This document shows, piece after piece, positions 56,898 through 64,000 of a stretch of 64,000 nt of DNA. The position numbers and the translations under genes are program-made. This DNA is from Qaidamihabitans albus (GTDB taxonomy: Bacteria; Actinomycetota; Actinomycetes; Mycobacteriales; Pseudonocardiaceae). The notes beneath the pieces were generated by a model that did not search any database, had not been told where the DNA came from, and saw nothing but the letters and a program-made list of their open reading frames with translations. The stretch is taken from assembly GCF_016464705.1 (NCBI RefSeq), contig NZ_JAEHOB010000010.1, positions 62,001-126,000 on the forward strand, in the 5' to 3' direction. The number at the start of each line of letters is the position of its first letter. Positions within the stretch are counted from its first letter, which is position 1.

Positions 56898-57580
56898 GCC
56901 ACCGCCTCCCTCGTTGCCGCTCGCTGCCGCAGCAGGTAGACCAGGTCCGGCCGGACGGCGGCAACCGCCCCGACGGTGAGCGCGGTGATCAGGCCCTCCC
57001 CGATGCCGATCAGCACGTGCACGCCCACCAGCGCCGTCGCGAGACCACCGAGGGACACCGCACCCTGCCCGCCGATGGCGTACTCGAGGACGAATCCGAG
57101 CGCGGCGACCACCGTGTTGACCAGCGCCGCGGTGAACGCCACCCCGAGCAGCCCGGCCCGCGAACGGACCGCGAGACCGCGCAGGGCGACCGCGACGAGG
57201 TAGCCGGCGGCCGTGCCGAGCAGTGCCATGTTGGTGACGTTCGCGCCGAGCGCGGTCAGGCCGCCGTCGGCGAACAGGAGCGCCTGCACGACCAGCACGA
57301 TGCCCACGCAGAGCGCGCCGACCCACGGCCCGGCGAGGATGGCCGCGAGCGCCCCGCCGAGAAGATGGCCACTCACGCCTGGCAGCACGGGAAAGTTGAG
57401 CATCTGCACGGCGAACACGAACGCGGCAACCAGTCCGGCCAGCGGGGCCGTCCGGTCGTCCAGGTCGCGGCGCGCGCCGAGCACGGCGGCACCGATCCCG
57501 GCAACGGCGACGGCCGCGAACAGCAGTGAGGTCGGCGCGTCGAACAGTCCGTCGCTCGCGTGCATCGCGATCGCGCTCAT
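56894..57580 (-). CDS. cbiM: Ni/Co ECF transporter substrate-specific subunit (CbiM/NikM)
   Basis: 228 residues from ATG 57580, which follows a good GGAGGG site. MHASDGLFDAPTSL begins at residue 6: in CbiM/NikM proteins Met1-His2 are themselves metal ligands, so the true N-terminus may be the ATG at 57565. NFPVLPGVSGHLLGGALAAIL holds the next ligand His, and ANVTNMALLG follows. Seven helices. First gene of the cbiMNQO operon. Ni is favoured over Co by the hydrogenase-type protease next door; no cobalamin genes are seen. Confidence 0.88.
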   Translation of the reverse strand: MSAIAMHASDGLFDAPTSLLFAAVAVAGIGAAVLGARRDLDDRTAPLAGLVAAFVFAVQMLNFPVLPGVSGHLLGGALAAILAGPWVGALCVGIVLVVQALLFADGGLTALGANVTNMALLGTAAGYLVAVALRGLAVRSRAGLLGVAFTAALVNTVVAALGFVLEYAIGGQGAVSLGGLATALVGVHVLIGIGEGLITALTVGAVAAVRPDLVYLLRQRAATREAVA

Positions 57581-57672
57581 ACCGCCCTCCCTGCCGTACC
57601 GGGGTTCAGTCGAGGCTAGGAGGCGACACCGCCGCGCCGCCAGGGTCTGCGCCGGTTTGTTTCATCATCTTT

Positions 57673-57694
57673 GCAGTTGCGCAGGTGTTACTGC
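57673..57694. promoter_or_regulatory. inverted repeat GCAGT-N12-ACTGC in the cbiM/HAD divergent gap
   Basis: Five-base arms within TTGCAGTTGCGCAGG... in the 150-bp gap. TTGC-rich halves recall nickel-responsive Fur-type sites but do not match exactly. Low-confidence operator candidate. No B12-box or other riboswitch core was recognised here. Confidence 0.3.
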
Positions 57695-57730
57695 GTGGCG
57701 GCGTGGTTACCCCGCCAGTAGCGTGGAGCC

Positions 57731-58465
57731 ATGATCGGCTTGCCGGACAGCATCTCCGCGTGCCTCTTCGACCTGGATGGCGTGCTCACCGGCACCGCCG
57801 AGCTGCACATGCGGGCGTGGAAGGAGACTTTCGATGCCTTCCTCCGGACGCGCGAGGGCGAGGGCTTCGCACCGTTCACCGAACGTGACTACATGGCCTA
57901 CGTGGACGGCATGCCCCGGCTCGACGGCGTACGGACTTTCCTCGGCTCCCGGGGGATCGAGCTGCCCGAGGGCGGCCCGGGCGACCCCCCGGACGCCGAG
58001 ACGGTGCACGGGGTCGGCAATCGCAAGAACGAGCTCGTCCTGCACATCATCGAGGAGCGTGGCGTCAGCCCCTACGCCGGTTCGGTGCGCTATCTGGAGG
58101 CGGCCAGGGACGCCGGCTTCGCGATCGGGGTGGTCACCTCGTCGGCCAACGGCGAGGGTGTCCTCGCCGCCGCCAGCCTCAGCCGGTTCGTGCAGGCCCG
58201 CATCGACGGCCTCGTGATCCGGCGGGACCGCATGGCGGGCAAGCCTGCACCGGACTCCTTCCTCGCCGGCGCCGAGGCACTCGGCGTGGCGCCGGAGAAC
58301 ACGGCCGTCTTCGAGGACGCACAGGCGGGCGTGCAGGCCGGCAGAGCGGGGGGCTTCGGATACGTGGTGGGGGTGAACCGGGGGGACCAGGCCGACGCGC
58401 TGCGCGAGCACGGCGCGGACGTCGTGGTCGGCGATCTCGCCGAACTACTGGAGGAACGGACGTGA
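57731..58465 (+). CDS. beta-phosphoglucomutase-type HAD phosphatase
   Basis: 244 residues. FDLDGVLTGTAELH has Asp14 (nucleophile) and Asp16. VVTSSANGEGVL, KPAPDSFLAGAEALG and VFEDAQAGVQAGRAGGF complete the HAD motifs. It probably interconverts beta-Glc-1-P and Glc-6-P made by the phosphorylase that overlaps it (GTGA). Confidence 0.88.
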   Translation: MIGLPDSISACLFDLDGVLTGTAELHMRAWKETFDAFLRTREGEGFAPFTERDYMAYVDGMPRLDGVRTFLGSRGIELPEGGPGDPPDAETVHGVGNRKNELVLHIIEERGVSPYAGSVRYLEAARDAGFAIGVVTSSANGEGVLAAASLSRFVQARIDGLVIRRDRMAGKPAPDSFLAGAEALGVAPENTAVFEDAQAGVQAGRAGGFGYVVGVNRGDQADALREHGADVVVGDLAELLEERT

Positions 58466-60813
58466 GCAGTACCGAACACGGCTACGAGTGCGCGCCGTGG
58501 CACCTGCGCTGGCGGGGTCTCGACGTCGACCAGTTGCAGCGGACGGAATCGACCTTCGCGCTGTCCAACGGGCACATCGGGCTACGCGGCACCCTGGAGG
58601 AGGCCGAGCCGCGCGGGCTGCCCGGCACGTATCTCAACGGCTTCTACGAGCAACATCCGCTGCCCTATGCCGAGGCCGGGTACGGCTACCCCGAGGCGGG
58701 GCAGACGGTGGTCAACGTGACCGACGGCAAGATCATCCGGCTACTGGTCGAGGACGAGCCCCTCGACGTGCGTTACGGCCACACCGCCGAGCACAGCCGC
58801 ATGCTCGACTTCCGGTCGGGCACCCTGCACCGGGACACCGTGTGGACCTCGCCGACCGGGCGCCGGGTGCGGGTGCACACCGAGCGGCTGGTGTCCTTCA
58901 CCCAGCGTGCGGTGGCGGCGATCTCCTACGAGGTCGAGCCTCTCGACGACGAGATCCAGATCGTCGCCCAGTCCGACCTGCTGGCCAACGAACCGATCGA
59001 GTCCGACACCAGCGATCCGCGCGTGTCCGCCGCCCTGGCCTCGCCGCTGGCCAACGAGCTCAGCTACGCCAAGGACTACCGCGCCGTGCTCGTGCACCGC
59101 ACGAGGCGCTCGGGGCTGCGCGTCGCGGCCGCGATGGATCACCAGCTGTTCACCAACAACGGGCTGCGCACCGACATCACCGTGGAGGACGACCTGGCAC
59201 GGCTGACCATCGCGGTGGACGTGCCGAAGGGCGAGAAGCTGCGACTCATCAAGTACCTGGGCTACGGCTGGTCGGCCCAGCGCTCCATACCGGCGCTGCG
59301 TGCGCAGGTCGACGCCGCGCTGGCCGGCGCGCTGCAGACCGGCTGGGAGGGCCTGCTCGACGAGCAGCGCCGCTACCTCGACCACTTCTGGGAGACCGCC
59401 GACGTCGAAGTGGACGGTGACCCGGAGCTGCAGCAGGCGATCCGGTTCGCGCTGTTCCATGTCCTGCAGGCGGCCGCCCGCGGCGAGAGCAGGGCCATCC
59501 CGGGCAAGGGCCTGACCGGGCCGGGATACGACGGGCATGCCTTCTGGGACAGCGAATCGTTCGTGTTGCAGGTACTCACGTACACGATGCCGGACGCCGC
59601 ACGCGACGCGCTGCGCTGGCGTCACTCCACACTGGACAAGGCCAAGGATCGCGCCCGGCAGCTCGGCCTCCGCGGCGCCGCCTTCCCCTGGCGGTCGATC
59701 AACGGTGCCGAGTGCTCGGCGTACTGGCCGGCCGGAACGGCGGCCTTCCACGTTAACGCCGACATCGCCGACGCCGTCCGGCGCTACCTTGCGGCGACCG
59801 GCGACACCGCGTTCGAACGCCTCGCCGGTACCGAACTGCTGCTGGAGACCGCCCGGCTGTGGACCTCGCTCGGGCACCACGATCCGCACGGCGGGTTCCG
59901 CATCGACGGTGTCACCGGGCCGGACGAGTACTCCGCCATCACCGACAACAACGTCTACACCAACCTGATGGCCCAGCAGAACCTGCGGGAGGCGGCCGAA
60001 TCGTGTGAGCGCCACCCGGATATCGCGGAGGCGTTCGGCGTCGACGACATCGAGATCGCGGGCTGGCGCGAGGCCGCGCGGAAGATGCTGATCCCGTACG
60101 ACGAGCTGCTCGACGTGCACCCACAGGCGGAACGGTTCACCGAGCACGCCCGCTGGGACTTCGCCGCCACCCCGGTGAAGAACTACCCGCTGCTGCTGAA
60201 CTATCCCTACTTCGATCTCTACCGCAAGCAGGTCATCAAGCAGGCCGACCTGGTGCTCGCGATGCACCTGCGCGGCGACGCGTTCTCGCTGGAGCAGAAG
60301 CAGCGCAACTTCGCCTACTACGAGGCGCTGACCGTGCGGGACTCCTCACTGTCGGCGGGCACGCAGGCCGTGCTGGCTGCCGAGTGCGGGCATCTCGACC
60401 TCGCCTACGACTACCTCTCGGAAGCGGCCCTTACCGACCTGCACGACGTGCACAACAACGTACGCAACGGCCTGCACCTGGCCTCGCTGGCGGGTTCCTG
60501 GCTCGCGATGGTGGCCGGCTTCGGCGGGATGCGCGACCACGGCGGTGAGCTGACCTTCCAGCCGCGACTGCCAGGGGCGCTGGAGCGGATCACGTTCCGG
60601 ATGTGTTACCACGGCGCCCAGTTCGTGGTCGAGATCCACCTGGACAAGGCGGTCTACCGGCTGCTGCACGGGGAGCCGGTGACGATCAGGCACTACGACA
60701 CGCCGATCACGCTTTCCGGCGAGGCGGCGACGCTGCCCATCCCCACCGTGATCCCGGCCGAGCGGCCCACCCAGCCGGCCGGCCGGGCACCGTTGCAGCG
60801 CAAGGCCACCTGA
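58462..60813 (+). CDS. GH65 disaccharide phosphorylase (trehalose/kojibiose/maltose type)
   Basis: 783 residues. N-terminal beta-sandwich: TFALSNGHIGLRGTLEEAEP. Catalytic barrel: GYDGHAFWDSESFVLQVL, FPWRSINGAECS and VTGPDEYSAITDNNVYTN with Glu489 as general acid. C-terminal AGSWLAMVAGFGGMRD. It phosphorolyses an alpha-glucosyl disaccharide to beta-Glc-1-P, used by the HAD partner. In actinomycetes trehalose is the likely substrate. GTG start coupled to the HAD gene. Confidence 0.9.
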   Translation: MSSTEHGYECAPWHLRWRGLDVDQLQRTESTFALSNGHIGLRGTLEEAEPRGLPGTYLNGFYEQHPLPYAEAGYGYPEAGQTVVNVTDGKIIRLLVEDEPLDVRYGHTAEHSRMLDFRSGTLHRDTVWTSPTGRRVRVHTERLVSFTQRAVAAISYEVEPLDDEIQIVAQSDLLANEPIESDTSDPRVSAALASPLANELSYAKDYRAVLVHRTRRSGLRVAAAMDHQLFTNNGLRTDITVEDDLARLTIAVDVPKGEKLRLIKYLGYGWSAQRSIPALRAQVDAALAGALQTGWEGLLDEQRRYLDHFWETADVEVDGDPELQQAIRFALFHVLQAAARGESRAIPGKGLTGPGYDGHAFWDSESFVLQVLTYTMPDAARDALRWRHSTLDKAKDRARQLGLRGAAFPWRSINGAECSAYWPAGTAAFHVNADIADAVRRYLAATGDTAFERLAGTELLLETARLWTSLGHHDPHGGFRIDGVTGPDEYSAITDNNVYTNLMAQQNLREAAESCERHPDIAEAFGVDDIEIAGWREAARKMLIPYDELLDVHPQAERFTEHARWDFAATPVKNYPLLLNYPYFDLYRKQVIKQADLVLAMHLRGDAFSLEQKQRNFAYYEALTVRDSSLSAGTQAVLAAECGHLDLAYDYLSEAALTDLHDVHNNVRNGLHLASLAGSWLAMVAGFGGMRDHGGELTFQPRLPGALERITFRMCYHGAQFVVEIHLDKAVYRLLHGEPVTIRHYDTPITLSGEAATLPIPTVIPAERPTQPAGRAPLQRKAT

Positions 60814-60819
60814 CGACTC

Positions 60820-60859
60820 GTGAGTGCCTACGCGAGTTAGAACTCGTCTCCGCACTCAC
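60820..60859. repeat. 40-bp palindrome, copy 5
   Basis: GTGAGTGCCTACGCGAGTTAG, then AACTCGTCTCCGCACTCAC. Followed by AGTGACCAGG, also seen after copies 2 and 6. It lies between convergent genes. Confidence 0.84.
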
Positions 60860-60877
60860 GAGCAGTGACCAGGCGCA

Positions 60878-61060
60878 CTAGTCCGGAGGCTCGGTCGTTC
60901 CCGCCTCCGGATTCACGTCGTCGCCGGGCTGCACCTCGTTCTTGTTCGGCGGCTCAGGGACCTCGTCCGCGTCCTGCTCGATGTCCGGGTTCGGCGGTGC
61001 CGGAATGTCCGGGTACAGCCGCGGATCCGGCTCCCGCGGGTTTCCCTCGTACTTCCGCAT
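60878..61060 (-). CDS. small acidic Pro-rich protein
   Basis: 60 residues: MRKYEGNPREPDPRLYPDIP, then Asp/Glu/Pro-rich to the end, with no Cys and no membrane segment. Probably disordered. It lies 33 bp after the Fpg/Nei gene on the same strand. Composition differs from a random frame, so it is likely real; function unknown. Confidence 0.5.
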   Translation of the reverse strand: MRKYEGNPREPDPRLYPDIPAPPNPDIEQDADEVPEPPNKNEVQPGDDVNPEAGTTEPPD

Positions 61061-61093
61061 ACCTCGACGTGTACTCCTTTCTCCCGGGACTTG

Positions 61094-61888
61094 TCATGCG
61101 GGCTGGCACCGCGGGCACCACACGGTGCCGCGGCCACCGGCGCGCGCCCGCCGCAGCGTCGTGCCGCAGCGGGGACAGCTACCTGACGGCTCGTCACGCC
61201 GCCCGGTCAGCCAGGACTTGCGCGGAGGTACCCGCTCCGCCTTGACGGACTGCCGCAGTACCGTGCCCAGATCGCGGTGCAGCCGGTCGAGGTCCGCCCG
61301 GTCCAGTTCCGCGGTGGACCGGCGCGGGTCGATCCGTGCGCGCCAGAGGATCTCGTCGACGAGCAGGTTGCCGAGTCCCGCGACGACCGACTGGTCGGCG
61401 AGCGCGGGTTTGAGCTGCCGCCGCCTGCCGCCGAGCACCTCAGCGAGCCGGTCACGGGAGATCGTCATGGCGTCGGGGCCGAGGTCGGCCAGCAGCTCAC
61501 GCCGCTGCTCGCCGTTCGCGGCCAGGCTCAGGCCGGCCAGCTTGCGCATGTCCCGGTAACGGAGCTCGCCGTCGCCGAACACGAACACCACCCGGTCGTG
61601 CCGGTGCCGCGGCTCGTCCCCGTCCGCCCAGCGGAGGGAACCGGTCATGCCGAAATGCAACAGCAGCGCCGGAGCGCCGCGGCCCTCGCCGCGTACCGGT
61701 GCGACGAGCCACTTGCCGTGCCGCCACGGCTCGGCGAATCGCCGGCCACGGACGGTGTCGCGCAGCCGCCTGGGGCCGAATCCCCGCAGCACCTGGCTGT
61801 CGAGCACCTCGACGTCGCGCACGGTCCGCCCGGCGGCGTGCTCGGCGAGCACCCGCCGGAAGCCCTCGACATCGGGCAGTTCCGGCAT
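61094..61888 (-). CDS. Fpg/Nei-family DNA glycosylase/AP lyase
   Basis: 264 residues. It starts MPELPDVEGF, so Pro2 and Glu3 are the catalytic N-terminus. HGKWL holds the conserved Lys, GLGNLLVDEILWRARIDPRR is the helix-two-turn-helix, and CPRCGTTLRRARAGGRGTVW-CPRC the zinc finger. It excises oxidised bases. Ppx/GppA gene lies 6 bp upstream. Confidence 0.92.
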   Translation of the reverse strand: MPELPDVEGFRRVLAEHAAGRTVRDVEVLDSQVLRGFGPRRLRDTVRGRRFAEPWRHGKWLVAPVRGEGRGAPALLLHFGMTGSLRWADGDEPRHRHDRVVFVFGDGELRYRDMRKLAGLSLAANGEQRRELLADLGPDAMTISRDRLAEVLGGRRRQLKPALADQSVVAGLGNLLVDEILWRARIDPRRSTAELDRADLDRLHRDLGTVLRQSVKAERVPPRKSWLTGRRDEPSGSCPRCGTTLRRARAGGRGTVWCPRCQPA

Positions 61889-61894
61889 CGCCGG

Positions 61895-62854
61895 TCAGGC
61901 CACCGATCGCTGGGCGGAACAGTGCTGCCCCGGCCCGTCGAGCAGGCTCAGCAGCAGGCCCTGGGTGGTCGACCAGGGGCAGATCTCCGCAGGGCCCTCG
62001 ACCACGGTGAGCAGTGCCTCGGCCACGACGGCGCCCGCCAGCGCCTGCCTGGCGCGGGAGCGGGAGATTCCGGGCAGTTCCGACCGCCGCGACGCGGGCA
62101 GCACGGCCAGTCGCGGGATCCAGGTCCGCAGGTCCTCGACGTGCAGATGCCTGGCGGCACCGTCCTTGTGTGGCCGCGCACCGGCGAGTCTGGCCAGTTG
62201 GCGCAGCACTTTCGAGCAGCCGACCGTGCGGAAGCCGCGCAGGACCTGCTCGTCGCCGTCGAGCGCCGCGCGCACCCGGTTCAGCGCGTGCCCGCGGAGC
62301 GCGGCGATCCGCTCGCCAGACGGCACCTCGGCGTCCAGCCAGGTGCGGGTCATCTCCCGGGCACCGAGGCGCAGCGAGCGGGCGAAGGCGGCCTGTTCAC
62401 CGTCCCCGGCGGCGAGTTCCACCGTCCCGCCACCGATGTCGAGCACGACCAACGGGCCTGCCGAGGCGCCGTACCAGCGGCGGGCGGCCAGGTAGGAGAG
62501 CTCGGCCTCCCGCCTGCCGGACAGGAAGCGCAGCTCGATGCCGGTCTCCCGGCGAACGCGCTCGACGACCTCGGTGGCGTTGCGGGCGTCCCGGATCGAC
62601 GATGTGGCCAGCGGGAACACATGGTCGACCCCGCGTCGCGCCGCCACGCGGCCCGCCTCGGCGACCGCCGCGATGATCGAGTCGATGCCTTCCCTGCCGA
62701 TACGGCCCGACGCGTCGAGCGAGCGGTCGAGACGGAGCCGGGACTTGTGGCTGAACACCGGGTCGAGCAACGAGCCGCCACTGCGTACGACCAGCAGCCG
62801 GGCGCTGAAGCAGCCGACATCCAGCACGCCCACCGTGGTCGCCGTCTCCGCCAC
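61895..62854 (-). CDS. Ppx/GppA phosphatase
   Basis: 319 residues. VGVLDVGCFSARLLVV is the phosphate-1 loop, FPLATSSIRDARN and FLSGRREAELSYLA follow, and VVLDIGGGTVELAAG is phosphate-2. It hydrolyses polyphosphate or pppGpp. GTG 62854 has GGAGG 8 bases upstream; the 78 residues before it in the open frame are not family-like. Confidence 0.88.
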   Translation of the reverse strand: MAETATTVGVLDVGCFSARLLVVRSGGSLLDPVFSHKSRLRLDRSLDASGRIGREGIDSIIAAVAEAGRVAARRGVDHVFPLATSSIRDARNATEVVERVRRETGIELRFLSGRREAELSYLAARRWYGASAGPLVVLDIGGGTVELAAGDGEQAAFARSLRLGAREMTRTWLDAEVPSGERIAALRGHALNRVRAALDGDEQVLRGFRTVGCSKVLRQLARLAGARPHKDGAARHLHVEDLRTWIPRLAVLPASRRSELPGISRSRARQALAGAVVAEALLTVVEGPAEICPWSTTQGLLLSLLDGPGQHCSAQRSVA

Positions 62855-63074
62855 CGCTTCCACCTCCACATCAACCGATCGAGTACCAGATATTCCCCGC
62901 CGAACGAGCTTCAAACACGGCAGTCGCACGTCTGTGCGAGTACGAACAGGGTCGAATAACGAGTATATAACCCGTTCGGGTGACCTTTGGCCGGGCGATT
63001 GCTCCCCTGGTAACAGCACACCGTGGTCGGAGCGATCAGTAGATATCGGAATGTGATCGTGGAGGGGACCTCGC

Positions 63075-63125
63075 ATGACGTGTGCCATGCCCGCTGTATG
63101 CGCTCCGGGCGACGACCGGCGGTGA
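63075..63125 (+). CDS. possible 16-residue leader peptide before the sortase
   Basis: MTCAMPAVCAPGDDRR, preceded by GGAGGGG 7 bases before the ATG. Its TGA overlaps the GTG start of the sortase-like gene at 63122 (GTGA). Two Cys. May be a translational-coupling leader. Tentative, as the frame is very short. Confidence 0.3.
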   Translation: MTCAMPAVCAPGDDRR

Positions 63126-63793
63126 CCAACGCGCGCCGCGCCGAACTCGGCCGCCTGGGCGCCGCATCAGCCGCCGTCGTCGTCGCACTCGCCGCGGTGC
63201 TCACCGCCGCCACCCTGGTCCGGTCGGGCTCCGACCAGGCGCTCGGCGACAGCGCCGGACCGTCCGGTCCGGACACGTCCGCCCCGCGCACCGGCGAGGT
63301 GACCACCGGCGCCGTACCGGACTCCCACGGTGCCCTGCCCCCGGCACGGCCGACCGGGCTCAGCATTCCGGCGATCGACCTGGACACCGGCGCTCTGATC
63401 GAACTGGGCCGCACCCCGGCAGGGACGGCGGAGGTGCCCGGGACAGCGGGCGCCGTCGGCTGGTTCGCCGAGAACCCGACGCCGGGGGAACGCGGCGCGG
63501 CGGTGCTCACCGGGCACGCCGACTTCGCCTACGAACGGGGCGCGTTCCACCGGCTGCACCGGCTGCGGCCGGGCGACACGGTTTCGGTGCGGCGGCAGGA
63601 CGGCGCCGAAGCGGTGTTCACCGTGTACCGCGTCGAGACGCGGCCCGCGTCCACCACGTTCGCGCCGGCCGGGCAAACCCGCCACCCCGAGTTGCGGCTG
63701 CTCACCGCCTCCGTCGAGTTCGGCCGTTCGTCCGGCGGGCAACGGGACACGGTCGTCGTGTTCGCCCGCCTGACCGACGTGGCCCTCACCTAG
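63122..63793 (+). CDS. class F sortase-like protein lacking the catalytic Cys
   Basis: 223 residues. The N-terminal membrane anchor is at about 14-34, followed by a Pro/Ser/Thr-rich linker. The sortase barrel has GLSIPAIDLDTGALIELGRT, GAVGWFAENPTPGERG, VLTGHADF (His kept), and SGGQRDTVVVFA (Arg kept). The position of the active Cys reads LRLLTASVEF: Ala where the family has TC. So transpeptidation is not expected. GTG 63122 is chosen by coupling; ATG 63098 is possible. Confidence 0.82.
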   Translation: MTNARRAELGRLGAASAAVVVALAAVLTAATLVRSGSDQALGDSAGPSGPDTSAPRTGEVTTGAVPDSHGALPPARPTGLSIPAIDLDTGALIELGRTPAGTAEVPGTAGAVGWFAENPTPGERGAAVLTGHADFAYERGAFHRLHRLRPGDTVSVRRQDGAEAVFTVYRVETRPASTTFAPAGQTRHPELRLLTASVEFGRSSGGQRDTVVVFARLTDVALT

Positions 63794-63812
63794 CGCCCGC
63801 AGGTCACCGCTC

Positions 63813-63852
63813 GTGAGTGTTGACCCGAGTTAGAACTCGTCTCCGCACTCAC
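63813..63852. repeat. 40-bp palindrome, copy 6, with extended arms
   Basis: GTGAGTGTTGACCCGAGTTAG, then AACTCGTCTCCGCACTCAC. AGGTCACCGCTC before and GAGCGGTGACC after add 11 bases of perfect symmetry to each side. The stop codon of the DUF885 gene (63849-63851) lies inside. Confidence 0.84.
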
Positions 63853-64000
63853 GAGCGGTGACCAGGGGAAAACCACTCGGTCACCACGTCGTCGAGCACG
63901 GTGAGTGGCACCGCGCCGCCGCCGAGCACGAGGTCGTGGAACGCCCGGATGTCGAAGCGCTCCCCGAGCGCCCGCTCCGCCGCACGGCGGATCCGCTGGA
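63849..64000 (-). CDS. DUF885 family protein, only the C-terminus in window
   Basis: The last 50 residues: RRAAERALGERFDIRAFHDL, then VLGGGAVPLTVLDDVVTEWF. This is the typical end of DUF885 proteins, which are predicted metal-dependent hydrolases. The rest lies beyond the right edge. The stop is in the palindromic repeat. Confidence 0.75.
   Translation of the reverse strand, partial: QRIRRAAERALGERFDIRAFHDLVLGGGAVPLTVLDDVVTEWFSPGHRS

Noticed and set aside
57581-57730. Cobalamin riboswitch before cbiM
   Set aside because: The region is short and no B12-box-like core was found by eye.

Overview
The window looks like chromosome from a high-G+C actinomycete, most likely of the Pseudonocardiaceae (Amycolatopsis-like). 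By eye, base composition is above 70% G+C over most of it. GTG starts and ATGA/GTGA gene overlaps are common. The gene families point the same way: F420-dependent glucose-6-phosphate dehydrogenase-like enzyme, SCO6745 family, an EspC-like/type VII toxin cassette, SigB/F-type sigma factor, NDMA-type alcohol dehydrogenase. Taxonomy is inferred from gene content only. No rRNA, tRNA, transposase, integrase or CRISPR array was recognised.

Bases 1 to about 16 kb form a lower-G+C accessory island. It holds (a) a minus-strand pair, an NAD-dependent epimerase/dehydratase and a truncated AstE/AspA-type zinc hydrolase; (b) a plus-strand oligopeptide-type ABC importer (binding lipoprotein, two permeases, two ATPases) followed by a NodB-type deacetylase; and (c) a convergent seven-gene minus-strand operon. 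The operon encodes a CBS-linked sugar nucleotidyltransferase (PtmE-like), LegB-like 4,6-dehydratase, LegC-like aminotransferase, aldo/keto reductase, NeuC/LegG-like 2-epimerase, NeuD/PglD-like acetyltransferase and an MFS exporter. This is the early half of a legionaminic-acid-type pathway without the NeuB-type synthase or the CMP-transferase, and with a reductase and an exporter added. The epimerase also lacks the usual Glu of its HxxGGE motif.

From 16 to 27.9 kb: a regulator that appears to fuse an XRE helix-turn-helix, a winged-helix plus degenerate nucleotidyltransferase (MNT-like) and a HEPN-like domain; housekeeping genes (SDR, Nudix, PfkB kinase, intradiol dioxygenase-like lipoprotein, DUF2237); a frameshifted AI-2E-transporter remnant; and a minus-strand polymorphic-toxin cassette. 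That cassette runs YbaB-like, EspC-like (with a YxxxE tail), a 1273-residue toxin with a putative His-Me (NS_2-type) nuclease tip, then three paralogous YezG-like immunity genes.

From 28 to 43 kb: acyl-CoA ligases, a winged-helix regulator, CYTH protein, dehalogenase-like hydrolase, CGNR regulator, MscS channel, and a tightly coupled minus-strand catabolic operon (PaaK-like ligase, NDMA-type alcohol dehydrogenase, UGSC protein, conserved partner, a 34-residue miniprotein, two SDRs), then a separate zinc dehydrogenase. From 43 to 51 kb lies a stress region: a STAS protein without phosphoacceptor Ser, a SigB/F-type sigma factor, an LLM oxidoreductase, a PaoABC-like molybdo-flavo aldehyde oxidoreductase, a GSP39-like SDR and DUF3140. 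Two GTTT/GGGTAA promoters there predict leaderless transcripts.

From 51 to 64 kb: PIG-L deacetylase, photolyase, SCO6745, ArsR, hydrogenase-maturation-type protease, a CbiMNQO-type Ni/Co importer, a beta-phosphoglucomutase/GH65 phosphorylase pair, an Fpg/Nei glycosylase, Ppx/GppA, a class F sortase whose catalytic Cys is Ala, and a truncated DUF885 gene. Six copies of a 40-bp palindrome sit between genes from 29.8 kb to the right end, five of them between convergent genes, and none was seen in the first 29 kb.
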